The notes under the pieces are model-generated. The model had not been told where the DNA came from. It ran no database searches and saw only the letters and a list, made by a program, of their open reading frames with translations. The position numbers and the translations under genes were made by a program. A stretch of 64,000 bases of DNA from Paraglaciecola sp. MB-3u-78 (GTDB lineage: Bacteria > Pseudomonadota > Gammaproteobacteria > Enterobacterales > Alteromonadaceae), in contig NZ_PJCF01000006.1 in the NCBI RefSeq assembly GCF_002835935.1, positions 62,001 through 126,000 on the forward strand, read 5' to 3'. Below are positions 35,320 to 44,246 of this stretch, piece by piece (positions within the stretch are counted from its first letter, which is position 1; the number at the start of each line of letters is the position of its first letter).

Positions 35320-36924
35320 ATGACAACAACAACTGATGACACTCAGCATGACTCTCATGCAGATGATCACCATGAACATCATATTCCATACGGTATAACA
35401 CGTTGGCTATATACCACCAACCATAAAGATATCGGTACTCTATATTTGTGGTTTGCTTTCATCATGTTTTTAATTGGTGGCGCAATGGCTATGGTAATAA
35501 GAGCTGAATTGTTTCAACCGGGATTACAAATAGTAGAGCCTCACTTCTTTAATCAAATGACCACTGTGCACGGCCTTATCATGGTATTTGGTGCGGTTAT
35601 GCCTGCCTTTACGGGGCTGGCCAACTGGTTAATACCTATGATGATAGGCGCGCCAGATATGGCTCTGCCTAGAATGAATAACTGGAGCTTTTGGATATTA
35701 CCTTTTGCTTTTTTAATTCTTTTGTCTTCATTATTTCTAGAAGGTGGCGGTCCTGCTTTTGGTTGGACCTTCTACGCACCTCTGTCAACGACCTACAGTG
35801 CCGACAGTACGGCATTGTTTGTGTTTGCTGTGCACATCATGGGTGCTTCATCCATCATGGGGGCAATTAACGTCATCGTGACTATTTTCAACATGCGTGC
35901 CCCAGGTATGACTTGGATGAAGATGCCTTTGTTCGTCTGGACATGGCTAATTACTGCGTTCTTGTTGATTGCTGTTATGCCTGTACTGGCTGGTGCGGTA
36001 ACGATGGTGCTGACCGACAAATTCTTCGGTACCAGTTTCTTTGATGCCGCTGGTGGTGGTGACCCGGTCATGTTCCAACATATATTTTGGTTCTTCGGGC
36101 ATCCCGAGGTGTACATTATGATATTGCCTGCATTTGGTATTATCTCAGCGATTATCCCTACCTTTGCCCGTAAACGATTATTTGGTTATGCCTCTATGGT
36201 ATACGCTACAGCATCCATTGCCTTACTGTCGTTTATTGTATGGGCACACCATATGTTTACTACAGGCATGCCAGTGGCAGCAGAGCTGTTTTTCATGTTC
36301 GCTACTATGCTGATATCTGTGCCCACAGGTGTGAAGATATTCAACTGGGTAGCGACAATGTGGCGCGGCTCTATGACTTTTGAAGTCCCTATGTTGTTTG
36401 CAATAGCCTTTATAGTGTTATTTACCATTGGTGGCTTGTCAGGATTAATGTTGGCAATAGTGCCAGTGGATTTCCAATACCATGATACTTACTTCGTAGT
36501 TGCACATTTCCATTATGTGTTAGTCACAGGAGCTATATTCTCGATTATGGCGGCTGTGTATTACTGGTTGCCTAAGTGGACCGGAAAGATGTTCCATATT
36601 GGTTTGGCCAAATGGCACTTCTGGTGTTCATTGATATCGGTTAACGTGTTGTTCTTCCCTATGCATTTTGTTGGCTTAGCTGGAATGCCGCGTCGTATTC
36701 CAGACTATGCATTACAGTTTGCAGACTTTAACAAGTGGATCAGTATTGGTGGTTTTGCCTTTGGTTTATCTCAACTTATTTTCTTAGTCTTGTTGATCAA
36801 GGCTTGTAAAAAACAAGGCGAACCAGTATCTGCCCAAGTGTGGGAAGGAGCTGAAGGTTTAGAGTGGGAAATTCCTTCTCCAGCGCCTTATCACACATTT
36901 GAAACACCGCCTGTTGTAAAATAA
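35320..36924 (+). CDS. coxA: Cytochrome c oxidase subunit I, 534 aa
   Basis: Catalytic subunit with heme a and the heme a3-CuB centre. A His-rich start (HDSHADDHHEHH) precedes about 12 membrane helices. HGLIMVFGAVMP holds a heme a ligand region; WFFGHPEVYIMILPAFG holds the cross-linked His-Tyr and CuB ligand; WAHHMFTTGM gives further CuB ligands; and HDTYFVVAHFHYVL holds the heme ligands. ATG 35320 has AAGG a few bases upstream and is preferred to GTG 35314. It is 12 bases after coxB. Confidence 0.97.
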   Translation: MTTTTDDTQHDSHADDHHEHHIPYGITRWLYTTNHKDIGTLYLWFAFIMFLIGGAMAMVIRAELFQPGLQIVEPHFFNQMTTVHGLIMVFGAVMPAFTGLANWLIPMMIGAPDMALPRMNNWSFWILPFAFLILLSSLFLEGGGPAFGWTFYAPLSTTYSADSTALFVFAVHIMGASSIMGAINVIVTIFNMRAPGMTWMKMPLFVWTWLITAFLLIAVMPVLAGAVTMVLTDKFFGTSFFDAAGGGDPVMFQHIFWFFGHPEVYIMILPAFGIISAIIPTFARKRLFGYASMVYATASIALLSFIVWAHHMFTTGMPVAAELFFMFATMLISVPTGVKIFNWVATMWRGSMTFEVPMLFAIAFIVLFTIGGLSGLMLAIVPVDFQYHDTYFVVAHFHYVLVTGAIFSIMAAVYYWLPKWTGKMFHIGLAKWHFWCSLISVNVLFFPMHFVGLAGMPRRIPDYALQFADFNKWISIGGFAFGLSQLIFLVLLIKACKKQGEPVSAQVWEGAEGLEWEIPSPAPYHTFETPPVVK

Positions 36925-36944
36925 CCTAATAGGAATTAACACTT

Positions 36945-37514
36945 ATGAGCGCTAACCCAAATCAAACAAAAAACAATAAATTGGTGCTGAAACTGGCTGC
37001 AATTGTGATTGGTATGTTTGGTTTTGGTTTTGCGCTGGTGCCTCTTTATGACGTACTTTGTGATGCATTGGGTATCAATGGCAAACCATCAGATACAGCG
37101 TCAGTTTACGAGGCCGTTGAAATTGATGAGAGTCGGTTGATCACAGTGGATTTTATTACGCGGACAAACACCGGTATGCCATGGGAATTTAGGTCTGAAA
37201 CCAGACAGGTTAAAGTACATCCTGGGCAACTCAATCAAGTCAATTTTTACGTGAAAAACCCTGCCAAGACTGCCATTGTCGGTCAAGCTGTGCCATCAAT
37301 ATCTCCTGGCCCAGCGGCGTTATATATGAATAAAACTGAATGTTTTTGTTTTGAACAACAAACATTAAAAGCAGGGGAGGAATTGTTGATGCCTATGCAA
37401 TTTTATGTCGACCCTCAACTCCCTGAAGATATTACTTATTTTACTTTGCAATATACTCTTTATAACGTCACTTCTAACGTCACTGCTTCGGCAGATGTTG
37501 TGGCAATGAATTAG
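36945..37514 (+). CDS. ctaG: Cytochrome c oxidase assembly protein CtaG/Cox11, 189 aa
   Basis: Copper chaperone that inserts CuB into subunit I. One N-terminal membrane anchor (LVLKLAAIVIGMFGFGFALVPLYDVLCDALGING) precedes a beta-rich periplasmic domain with the copper motif ECFCFEQQTL. Length matches Cox11. It lies between coxA and coxC, the standard position in proteobacterial aa3 operons. Confidence 0.95.
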   Translation: MSANPNQTKNNKLVLKLAAIVIGMFGFGFALVPLYDVLCDALGINGKPSDTASVYEAVEIDESRLITVDFITRTNTGMPWEFRSETRQVKVHPGQLNQVNFYVKNPAKTAIVGQAVPSISPGPAALYMNKTECFCFEQQTLKAGEELLMPMQFYVDPQLPEDITYFTLQYTLYNVTSNVTASADVVAMN

Positions 37515-37530
37515 GGTAAAGGAGAACACA

Positions 37531-38412
37531 ATGTCAGAAAAAGAATACGAAAAGTACTATGTTCCCGCAGAAAGCCCATGGCCCTTTATGGGGGCTGTCG
37601 CGTTATTTTTAATGGCTGTTGGGGCCGGCAATTTTGTGATTGAAAGCACTCGAGATAAGGAGGGCTACGGCGCTTACATTTTGGGCGCAGGTTTTTTAGT
37701 TTTGGTAGTGATGTTGTTTGGGTGGTTTAGAAACCAAATACATGAGTCTATGAGTGGGTTGTATAGCGCACAGTTGGGCCGCTCTTATCGTCAAGGTATG
37801 TCATGGTTCATATTTTCTGAAGTCATGTTCTTTGGCGCCTTTTTTGGTGCTTTGTTCTACGCCAGATTTATTTCAGTGCCTTGGTTAGGCGGTGCTTCAA
37901 ATAACGATATGACAGGTGAAGTATTATGGCCTGCATTTGAAGCTATCTGGCCTTTGGTTGTAACTCCAGGCGGGGCAACGACAGAAGCTATGCCTTGGAC
38001 TGGTCTGCCCTTGATTAATACGTTTATACTGCTTACCTCGTCAGTCACTTGTCACTTTGCCCATGTAGCACTCGAGCAAAACAATCGTGGCAAACTTAAA
38101 CTGATGCTTGGTTTAACTGTGTTGCTTGGCGCCATATTTATGGTGATGCAGGTTGAAGAATATATTCATGCATACACTGAAATGAACTTAACCTTACAAT
38201 CTGGCGTGTATGGAAATACTTTCTTTTTATTGACTGGGTTTCATGGCTTTCACGTTACGCTAGGTGCGATAATTTTATTTATTATGTTACTTAGAGTTAT
38301 GAAGGGGCATTTTACGCCAGACAATCACTTCGCATTTATGGCCGCTAGCTGGTATTGGCATTTTGTAGATGTAGTTTGGGTAATACTCTTCGCTGTTGTT
38401 TATATTTTTTAG
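37531..38412 (+). CDS. coxC: Cytochrome c oxidase subunit III, 293 aa
   Basis: Seven-helix membrane subunit: SPWPFMGAVALFLMAVGAGNF, EVMFFGAFFGALFYARF, INTFILLTSSVTCHFAHVALEQ, GNTFFLLTGFHGFHVTLGAIILFIMLLR and WYWHFVDVVWVILFAVVYIF. The last two blocks are the family signatures. It ends the coxBA-ctaG-coxC unit and is followed by a strong hairpin terminator. Confidence 0.96.
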   Translation: MSEKEYEKYYVPAESPWPFMGAVALFLMAVGAGNFVIESTRDKEGYGAYILGAGFLVLVVMLFGWFRNQIHESMSGLYSAQLGRSYRQGMSWFIFSEVMFFGAFFGALFYARFISVPWLGGASNNDMTGEVLWPAFEAIWPLVVTPGGATTEAMPWTGLPLINTFILLTSSVTCHFAHVALEQNNRGKLKLMLGLTVLLGAIFMVMQVEEYIHAYTEMNLTLQSGVYGNTFFLLTGFHGFHVTLGAIILFIMLLRVMKGHFTPDNHFAFMAASWYWHFVDVVWVILFAVVYIF

Positions 38413-38431
38413 CTAGGTCATTTGTTAGATG

Positions 38432-38460
38432 AAAGAGCCACTGCAATGCAGCGGCTCTTT
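38432..38460. terminator. Bidirectional terminator between coxC and the DUF2909 gene
   Basis: AAAGAGCC-n-CTGC...GCAG-n-GGCTCTTT forms a long hairpin with one mismatch. A-rich and T-rich ends can serve both converging genes. Confidence 0.8.
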
Positions 38461-38467
38461 GCATTGG

Positions 38468-38677
38468 TTAGTGTGGTGTAGGATTTGGAACGATGAGTCC
38501 AGTTGCTACAGCGAGCAGTATCAGGCCAACAATAATGGCTGATGTTAAAACCCTTCGTCCAATAAATTTACTCATGGGGGGACTATTGGGGTCGTCTTTA
38601 AGCATAATCATCATGGCTTTAAATAAATTGAACACCATAAATAATAGTAACCCGCCAACAAGTATTTTGATTAACAT
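38468..38677 (-). CDS. DUF2909-family two-helix membrane protein, 69 aa
   Basis: Small membrane protein: MLIKILVGGLLLFMVFNLFKAMMIML, a short polar loop with DPNSPPMSKFIGRRV, then a second helix LTSAIIVGLILLAVATGLIVPN. The pattern and position inside cytochrome oxidase loci match the DUF2909 family, whose function is unknown. It is convergent with coxC and divergent from surf1, about 30 bases apart. Confidence 0.8.
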   Translation of the reverse strand: MLIKILVGGLLLFMVFNLFKAMMIMLKDDPNSPPMSKFIGRRVLTSAIIVGLILLAVATGLIVPNPTPH

Positions 38678-38708
38678 CTATTTACTCCTAAAGACATTTT
38701 GAGCTGTT

Positions 38709-39431
38709 ATGTGGAATTTTATATCACGTTTACCCTTTGTAGCTACCTTAGTAACTTTTGTGTGCGTTGTCATTATGTTTGCTTTGGGTAATTGGCAATT
38801 ACAACGGGCTGAACAAAAAACAGCACGTTTATTCGCTATAGAAGTTGCTGCCCAAACGGCGCAAGTCGATTTACAACAGGTTTTACATAGCAACATAAAT
38901 GACATGTTAGATATGCCGGTTAATTTTGAAGGTACAGGGGATGCAGCACGTTATTTTTTATTGGATAATAAGATCCATAAAGGGCGAGTCGGATACCAAG
39001 TATTAGTGCCCACGCAAACATATTTAGGTACAGTGATTGTCAATTTTGGTTGGGTAGCCGCGACTAATAGCCGAGAAATTTTGCCTAGTATCAAGATTGA
39101 TACTGAAAAATCACGTTTTGGGGGAGTGATATCCTTACCGTTAAATAATGCCATGATTAAAGAAACGGCTCTGGTTGATGGTGATTGGCCAAAAGTTCTG
39201 CAGCAAACGGATCTCAAGGTTATTCAACAGCACTATAAGCAACAGATATTACCTTTTGTGGTGTTATTAAATTCCCAGGAAACTTCAATCTTCGTAAGAG
39301 ATTGGCAACCTGTGGTAATGGCACCAGAAAAACATTTGGCCTATGCCGTACAATGGTTTTTGCTGGCATTTGCTGCGTTAGCAATATTTGTTATCGCCCA
39401 GAGAAATAAGTTAAAAAGGAACATAAAGTGA
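38709..39431 (+). CDS. SURF1-family cytochrome oxidase biogenesis protein, 240 aa
   Basis: Two membrane helices bracket a periplasmic domain: FVATLVTFVCVVIMFALGNWQLQRAEQK at the start and AYAVQWFLLAFAALAIFVIAQR at the end, with GWVAA and KHLAYAVQWF as SURF1 hallmarks. SURF1 helps insert heme a into subunit I. Its stop overlaps the start of the next gene by four bases (GTGA), so the two are translationally coupled. Confidence 0.93.
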   Translation: MWNFISRLPFVATLVTFVCVVIMFALGNWQLQRAEQKTARLFAIEVAAQTAQVDLQQVLHSNINDMLDMPVNFEGTGDAARYFLLDNKIHKGRVGYQVLVPTQTYLGTVIVNFGWVAATNSREILPSIKIDTEKSRFGGVISLPLNNAMIKETALVDGDWPKVLQQTDLKVIQQHYKQQILPFVVLLNSQETSIFVRDWQPVVMAPEKHLAYAVQWFLLAFAALAIFVIAQRNKLKRNIK

Positions 39432-39991
39432 GTACCACAAAAAAAAATAAATTAATGATGTTGCTACTAGCTTCGGTTTTTATACTTCCTGTATTACTGG
39501 CTAAACTTGCTTTAGATAATGGCTGGTTTAATCAAGCCGCGACAAATAAGGGAGAACTGCTTTCCCCAATCGTCGATATGAGTGGATTGCGAACCTCTGA
39601 CCAAGAGCCCAAGTGGAAGTTACTTTATGTTTTGCCAGAAGTGTGCACTGTTGAATGTGAAAACGCGTTATATAGCATTGCTCAAGTTCGCAGTGCGTTA
39701 GGTAAGGAAAGTGATCGTGCCGAAGTGGTGGTTATTGCCCATGAAAAAAGTAATATAGCACAGCTTGCATTGCTCAAAGAAAAACAAAACATTCGTTTGT
39801 TAAATACTAGTTTAATCAGTCTGCAACAAATGTTTAAAGATGAGAGTACAGATGCTATTTTTATCGTCGATACTCTGGATAACATAATTTTACGTTATCC
39901 ATTACAACTCGATAAGAAACAGGCTGTACTGCATAGTCGTGATATTTTGTCAGATATGCGCAAGGTACTTAAACTGTCGCGTATCGGCTAG
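39428..39991 (+). CDS. Sco-like thioredoxin-fold membrane protein of the oxidase locus, 187 aa
   Basis: One N-terminal membrane helix (LMMLLLASVFILPVLLAKLAL) and a periplasmic domain containing PEVCTVECENALYSI, a CxxxC pair placed like the copper site of Sco proteins. The usual downstream Sco histidine is not evident, so copper binding may be altered or the role may be thiol-disulfide. GTG 39428 has AAGGA seven bases upstream. Proteins like this are common between surf1 and ctaA in gammaproteobacterial oxidase loci. A true Sco gene is also present at 41907. Confidence 0.7.
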   Translation: MSTTKKNKLMMLLLASVFILPVLLAKLALDNGWFNQAATNKGELLSPIVDMSGLRTSDQEPKWKLLYVLPEVCTVECENALYSIAQVRSALGKESDRAEVVVIAHEKSNIAQLALLKEKQNIRLLNTSLISLQQMFKDESTDAIFIVDTLDNIILRYPLQLDKKQAVLHSRDILSDMRKVLKLSRIG

Positions 39992-40002
39992 AGGATACTT
40001 AA

Positions 40003-40983
40003 ATGATGAAGAAGTTGGTGTTGCTAAGTATTCTATTGGCCATGGTGGTAATAGTACTGGGTGCTTACGCTCGCCTGACTGATGCCGGATTAGGTTGTCC
40101 TGATTGGCCTGGTTGTTATGGTCATTTGAGTTTTTCTAAAACCACAGAAAATATTGAAATAGCACAGCAGGCTTTTCCGGAACGTCCATTTGAAGAGCAT
40201 AAAGCTTGGAACGAGATGATTCACCGTTATTTTGCCAGTGCTTTAGGTTTTTTAATACTGGTGATCTTTATTAATAGCCTATTCAGCAAAGCTTATAACA
40301 AGCCAGTAAAACTGCCAATTTTCCTGGTGTTTTTAGTCTGTTTTCAAGGCGCTCTAGGCATGTGGACTGTGACTCTCAATTTATTACCTGCGGTGGTGAT
40401 GGGGCACTTATTAGGTGGTTTTACTGTTTTATCCAGTCTGTTTTTATTGTATTTAAGGTTGATCCATTACCGTATTCCAGGCGGTGATGCTGGGATGCGT
40501 CAGTTTGGGAAATATTCAATTTTAGGGATTATTGTTTTGACGGGACAAATTGCTCTTGGTGGCTGGACGTCTGCAAATTATGCTGCACTAGCTTGCACCG
40601 AATTACCTATATGTGAAGGTGCTTGGTACCAGCGTTTAGACTTTGCGGGTGCTTTTAGTATTCCAGAAGCAGAAAATTATGAGTTTGGTGCCCATGACTA
40701 TGCCCAGCGTATGACTATGCATATTGTGCACAGAATAGGTGCGTTGATTACCTTTTTGTATTTATGTTGGTTTGGTATTAGATTGTATGCTGCAGCCCAC
40801 TCAAGCTTAATTAAAAAGTTATCTATCTTAATGGTAGTAGTTATGGGTGTTCAAATTGCTTTAGGCGTAAGCAATGTAGTGTTCAGTTTACCTGTTGCTG
40901 TTGCCGTGATGCATAACGCAGTAGCCGCGTGTTTGATGTTGGTGTTAGTTACCATTAGTTACACATTGTATCGCAAAACTTAG
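40003..40983 (+). CDS. ctaA: Heme A synthase, 326 aa
   Basis: Converts heme O to heme A for the aa3 oxidase. Eight-helix membrane protein in two repeats. First-repeat blocks are LGAYARLTDAGLGCPDWPGCYG and HKAWNEMIHRYFASALG; the second repeat has LGGWTSANYAALACTELPICEG, MHIVHRIGALIT and the later HNAVAACLML. The conserved histidines for both hemes are visible. The N-terminal Cys pairs present in some CtaA are here as LGCPDWPGCYG. It lies 11 bases after the Sco-like gene and 9 before ctaB. Confidence 0.95.
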   Translation: MMKKLVLLSILLAMVVIVLGAYARLTDAGLGCPDWPGCYGHLSFSKTTENIEIAQQAFPERPFEEHKAWNEMIHRYFASALGFLILVIFINSLFSKAYNKPVKLPIFLVFLVCFQGALGMWTVTLNLLPAVVMGHLLGGFTVLSSLFLLYLRLIHYRIPGGDAGMRQFGKYSILGIIVLTGQIALGGWTSANYAALACTELPICEGAWYQRLDFAGAFSIPEAENYEFGAHDYAQRMTMHIVHRIGALITFLYLCWFGIRLYAAAHSSLIKKLSILMVVVMGVQIALGVSNVVFSLPVAVAVMHNAVAACLMLVLVTISYTLYRKT

Positions 40984-40992
40984 GAGAATCAG

Positions 40993-41904
40993 GTGAGTAA
41001 GGTCGTAGCCGTAGGACAACAAAGTAATCAATTTAATTTATGGTCTACTTGCCAAGATTATTATGAATTAACTAAACCAAAAGTAGTGTTATTACTATTG
41101 TTAACCGCATTGGTTGGCATGTGTTTAGCCAGTGATAGTTGGATTAGTTGGCAAATTTTAACTGCTGGATTAATAGGTATTGGTTTTTTGTCTTCTGCAG
41201 CAGCTGTCGTTAATCATGTTGTTGATAGAAAGATAGACGGCAAAATGGCACGTACTTTTAATCGCCCAGTAGCGAAAGGTAAAGTAACCCCACAAAAAGC
41301 ACTGATTTTTGCGGCAGTATTAACCATTGTTGGATATGCGATCCTCGAACTATGGGTGAATCGTTTAACTGCTGTGTTAACCCTTGCTGGGTTATTGGGA
41401 TATGCGGTGGTATACACCATGTATTTAAAACGAGCAACACCACAAAATATTGTGATTGGAGGTTTAGCGGGTGCCATTCCTCCATTGCTTGGCTGGACTT
41501 CAGTTACAGGTGAAATTCACGCCCATGCATTGTTATTGGTACTGATTGTGTTTACCTGGACGCCACCCCATTTTTGGGCATTAGCCATTCATCGCGAAAA
41601 AGACTATGCCAAAGCAAAAGTGCCTATGTTACCTGTAACCCACGGCATTGAATTTACCAAAACCTCTATCTTGTTATATACAGTTTTACTCTGTGTAGTG
41701 TGTTTTCTGCCTTATTTAGTGGGTATGTCTGGTCTTATATACCTGATTGGTTCCACGTTATTAAATGCGGGTTTTTTATATTACGCATGGAAATTGAAAT
41801 TTACCTCGACCGAACAAACCGCTATGGAGACCTTTAAATTTTCAATTATTCATCTGATGGTTCTGTTTGTGGTGCTTTTGGTTGATCATTATATGTGGTT
41901 TTAG
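40993..41904 (+). CDS. ctaB: Protoheme IX farnesyltransferase (heme O synthase), 303 aa
   Basis: Adds farnesyl to heme B to make heme O, the substrate of ctaA. UbiA-type polytopic membrane enzyme with the prenyl-binding motif [21 protein letters not shown] and the second motif [29 protein letters not shown] start with AGGAGAAT just upstream. This is the same family as cyoE; the name ctaB is used because it sits with ctaA and cox genes. Confidence 0.95.
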   Translation: MSKVVAVGQQSNQFNLWSTCQDYYELTKPKVVLLLLLTALVGMCLASDSWISWQILTAGLIGIGFLSSAAAVVNHVVDRKIDGKMARTFNRPVAKGKVTPQKALIFAAVLTIVGYAILELWVNRLTAVLTLAGLLGYAVVYTMYLKRATPQNIVIGGLAGAIPPLLGWTSVTGEIHAHALLLVLIVFTWTPPHFWALAIHREKDYAKAKVPMLPVTHGIEFTKTSILLYTVLLCVVCFLPYLVGMSGLIYLIGSTLLNAGFLYYAWKLKFTSTEQTAMETFKFSIIHLMVLFVVLLVDHYMWF

Positions 41905-41906
41905 AC

Positions 41907-42545
41907 ATGAGTAGATTACAAGCGGGCCTGATTGCGTTTGTTGCATTGGTTATTGGGGTTGTGTTGGCAATAAACATCGCACCGCCCAGCGAAAACAATA
42001 AAACTCAACATGTTAATTTATATCCTCAGGTTAGAGCATTGCCTGATTTTCAGTTAGTCGATCATAATAATCAATCCTTCACATCTGAGAATTTGAAAGG
42101 GTATTGGAGTCTGGTTTTTGTTGGTTATACTTATTGCCCTGATATTTGCCCGACTACCTTGGCAGAGTTAAACAATGTTTATCCAGAACTACAAAAAATA
42201 CCCACAGATTTTCCTGTTCAAGTCGTGCTGTTGTCTGTTGATCCTAAGCGCGATACTCCTGAACGATTAAACGAATATATTAATTTTTTCCACCCTGACT
42301 TTATTGCGGTTAGTGGAGAACATTCTCAATTATTTCCTTTAGTCAGAGCTATGGGCATGATGTATTCCATGTCTGAAAGCACCGACAACCCTAACTATTT
42401 AGTCGATCACAGTTCATCTGTGGTGGTAGTGAATCCAAATGCCCAAGTGGTAGGACGTTTTAAGCCTGAATTTGTTGTAGGCAAATTGCCTATTAGTGAA
42501 GGACAAAAGATACTGGCAGATATGCCGGCTATTATGTCCCAATAA
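41907..42545 (+). CDS. Sco1/SenC copper chaperone, 212 aa
   Basis: Delivers copper to the CuA site of subunit II. An N-terminal membrane anchor (LIAFVALVIGVVLAINIA) is followed by a thioredoxin fold with the copper motif YTYCPDICPTTLAEL (CxxxC) and the later VDHSSSVVVVNP histidine. ATG 41907 is preferred to the upstream in-frame start at 41895, which overlaps ctaB. Last gene of the oxidase biogenesis set. Confidence 0.93.
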   Translation: MSRLQAGLIAFVALVIGVVLAINIAPPSENNKTQHVNLYPQVRALPDFQLVDHNNQSFTSENLKGYWSLVFVGYTYCPDICPTTLAELNNVYPELQKIPTDFPVQVVLLSVDPKRDTPERLNEYINFFHPDFIAVSGEHSQLFPLVRAMGMMYSMSESTDNPNYLVDHSSSVVVVNPNAQVVGRFKPEFVVGKLPISEGQKILADMPAIMSQ

Positions 42546-42555
42546 ACTGCGGACA

Positions 42556-43173
42556 ATGCCTAGCAGACAAGCTAATCAGGGCGATGCAGCCATCTTAGCT
42601 CAATTGATTTTTAGTTCCGCACCTGTTGCCCTAGCTGCGACCTTTGATATTAACGATGAGTTGTCGGCGTTAAATTTTCTGTATTCGAACCTGTTAACTG
42701 CAGATGGCCAATACGGTTTTGAAAATCACTGGGTCGCAGAAATCGACAATCAAGTCGCCGGCAGTTTAAGCATATGGCATAGCGATTTGCCAGATTCCTT
42801 CCATCAAGCTACTTTAATCAAGTTAACCCGTTTTTACGGTGTTGCTCATGCATTATCTGTCGTGCAGGCTAGCCAAGCTTTGCAAGATTGTATTCCTACA
42901 CCTAAAAAGCATGAATTGTGTATCGGACATTTTGCTGTGCTTGCAAAGTATCAAAGGCAAGGTGTAGCCACTAATTTACTAAGATTTGCACAACAACAAG
43001 CTTTAGTCTATGGCAAGTCTGTTTTATGCCTCGACGTTGAAAGTACTAATTCACAAGCAATAGACTTTTATCTAGGACGGGGATTTACTCAGCAAAGTGA
43101 ATCAGATGTTAGTCAAAGAATGGAAACATTAGGTATTGGTTCGCATCTTCATTTCAGCAAAAAGTTAATCTAA
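42556..43173 (+). CDS. GNAT-family N-acetyltransferase, 205 aa
   Basis: Acetyl-CoA-dependent acetyltransferase fold: MPSRQANQGDAAILAQLIFSSAP at the start, and the acetyl-CoA motif A LAKYQRQGVATNLLRFAQQQA followed by LDVESTNSQAIDFYLGRGF. The substrate is unknown; amino-acid or small-molecule acetylation are both possible. ATG 42556 fits the family start better than the upstream frame inside sco. It overlaps the convergent polysaccharide deacetylase gene by nine bases. Confidence 0.82.
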   Translation: MPSRQANQGDAAILAQLIFSSAPVALAATFDINDELSALNFLYSNLLTADGQYGFENHWVAEIDNQVAGSLSIWHSDLPDSFHQATLIKLTRFYGVAHALSVVQASQALQDCIPTPKKHELCIGHFAVLAKYQRQGVATNLLRFAQQQALVYGKSVLCLDVESTNSQAIDFYLGRGFTQQSESDVSQRMETLGIGSHLHFSKKLI

Positions 43174-44220
43174 CCACTTCCCTTCAACTGTTGGCATAAA
43201 AAAGGGTTGTGAAAACCAATAAAACCTACCTTTTTCGCTAATACTGGGTGCAGTACAATTCACTCTGTGCCTGCCGGGCTTAGTGATTGGGTGTATTTCC
43301 ACGGTAACCGTATTTCCTTCTAGGGACTTGTTCAAAGCCTGACCATTTTGAAAGCAGTTTATTTGTTGCGCTGTTAAGTCTTCAGTTTTGACAGTAAATG
43401 AAAGATCTTCACTGTAAGAAGGTAAGTCGACCTTAGGATCGGAAACGGACACGCTATCTACTGGCATCGCCAAACTATTTAATTTGACCTTCAAGCTTTG
43501 AATATTACTGTATACACCTGCAGACGGGTAACGAGGTAAGGCCGAAAAGTCACTGTAGGACGCAATAGCACCGCTATGTTGGGCAAAACTAATGTAGCCA
43601 TTTGCCCTAAGTCGAGCTTTTAGTTTTGAATCAAATTCTCCATAAGGGTAAGCAAAATATTTCCAGCTGTAACCTAGGTTGTCTTTGAGAATCGTTTCAG
43701 CGGCGTCTATTTCTTGCATGCTGCGATTCAACCAACCTTCTTCCGACTCACTGTCATTTTTCGTTAACATATGGATATGTTGGCTACCATGGTTAGCAAA
43801 GCTTGCGCCTTCATTTGCCATCATTTTAACTTGTTGCCAATCAAGTTGATAACTCACATTACCAATAAGCGGTGGGTTAATAAAAATGGTGTAAGGGAAT
43901 GAAAATTCTTTAAGAATAGGGTGAGCATTTTCATAAATGTTTTCATAACCGTCATCAAATGTGATCACCACGGCTTTGTCGGGCAATGGTTGTTTGTTTT
44001 GCAGCGTTTCTATTACCTCTTTGAGGGGTAATACCTGATGATGTTCAGTTAAGTATTGCATGTGTTCACGAAAAGTCTCGGGTGATACTGAGGTTACCTT
44101 GGGAGTACTATTACTGACGTGGTGATATAATAAAATAACCGCATTGTCTTTTGCCCAAGTGTTTATGCTCAGTAGCGCACATGTTAAGGTCAGTACCAAA
44201 ATACCCCAGGTTTTTCTCAT
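43165..44220 (-). CDS. Secreted polysaccharide deacetylase (CE4, PgaB-like), 351 aa
   Basis: Signal peptide MRKTWGILVLTLTCALLSINTWA, then the NodB fold with VILLYHHVS, the metal-binding TFDDGYEN (about 89-96), FANHGSQHIHM (second metal site) and YFAYPYGEFD. A C-terminal extension of about 100 residues looks beta-rich. CE4 enzymes remove N-acetyl groups from chitin, peptidoglycan or poly-GlcNAc. The domain order resembles the deacetylase half of PgaB. No exopolysaccharide operon is next to it, so the substrate is open. Confidence 0.88.
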   Translation of the reverse strand: MRKTWGILVLTLTCALLSINTWAKDNAVILLYHHVSNSTPKVTSVSPETFREHMQYLTEHHQVLPLKEVIETLQNKQPLPDKAVVITFDDGYENIYENAHPILKEFSFPYTIFINPPLIGNVSYQLDWQQVKMMANEGASFANHGSQHIHMLTKNDSESEEGWLNRSMQEIDAAETILKDNLGYSWKYFAYPYGEFDSKLKARLRANGYISFAQHSGAIASYSDFSALPRYPSAGVYSNIQSLKVKLNSLAMPVDSVSVSDPKVDLPSYSEDLSFTVKTEDLTAQQINCFQNGQALNKSLEGNTVTVEIHPITKPGRHRVNCTAPSISEKGRFYWFSQPFFMPTVEGKWLD

Positions 44221-44246
44221 GTCTTTCCTTCATAAATGAAAATAAA

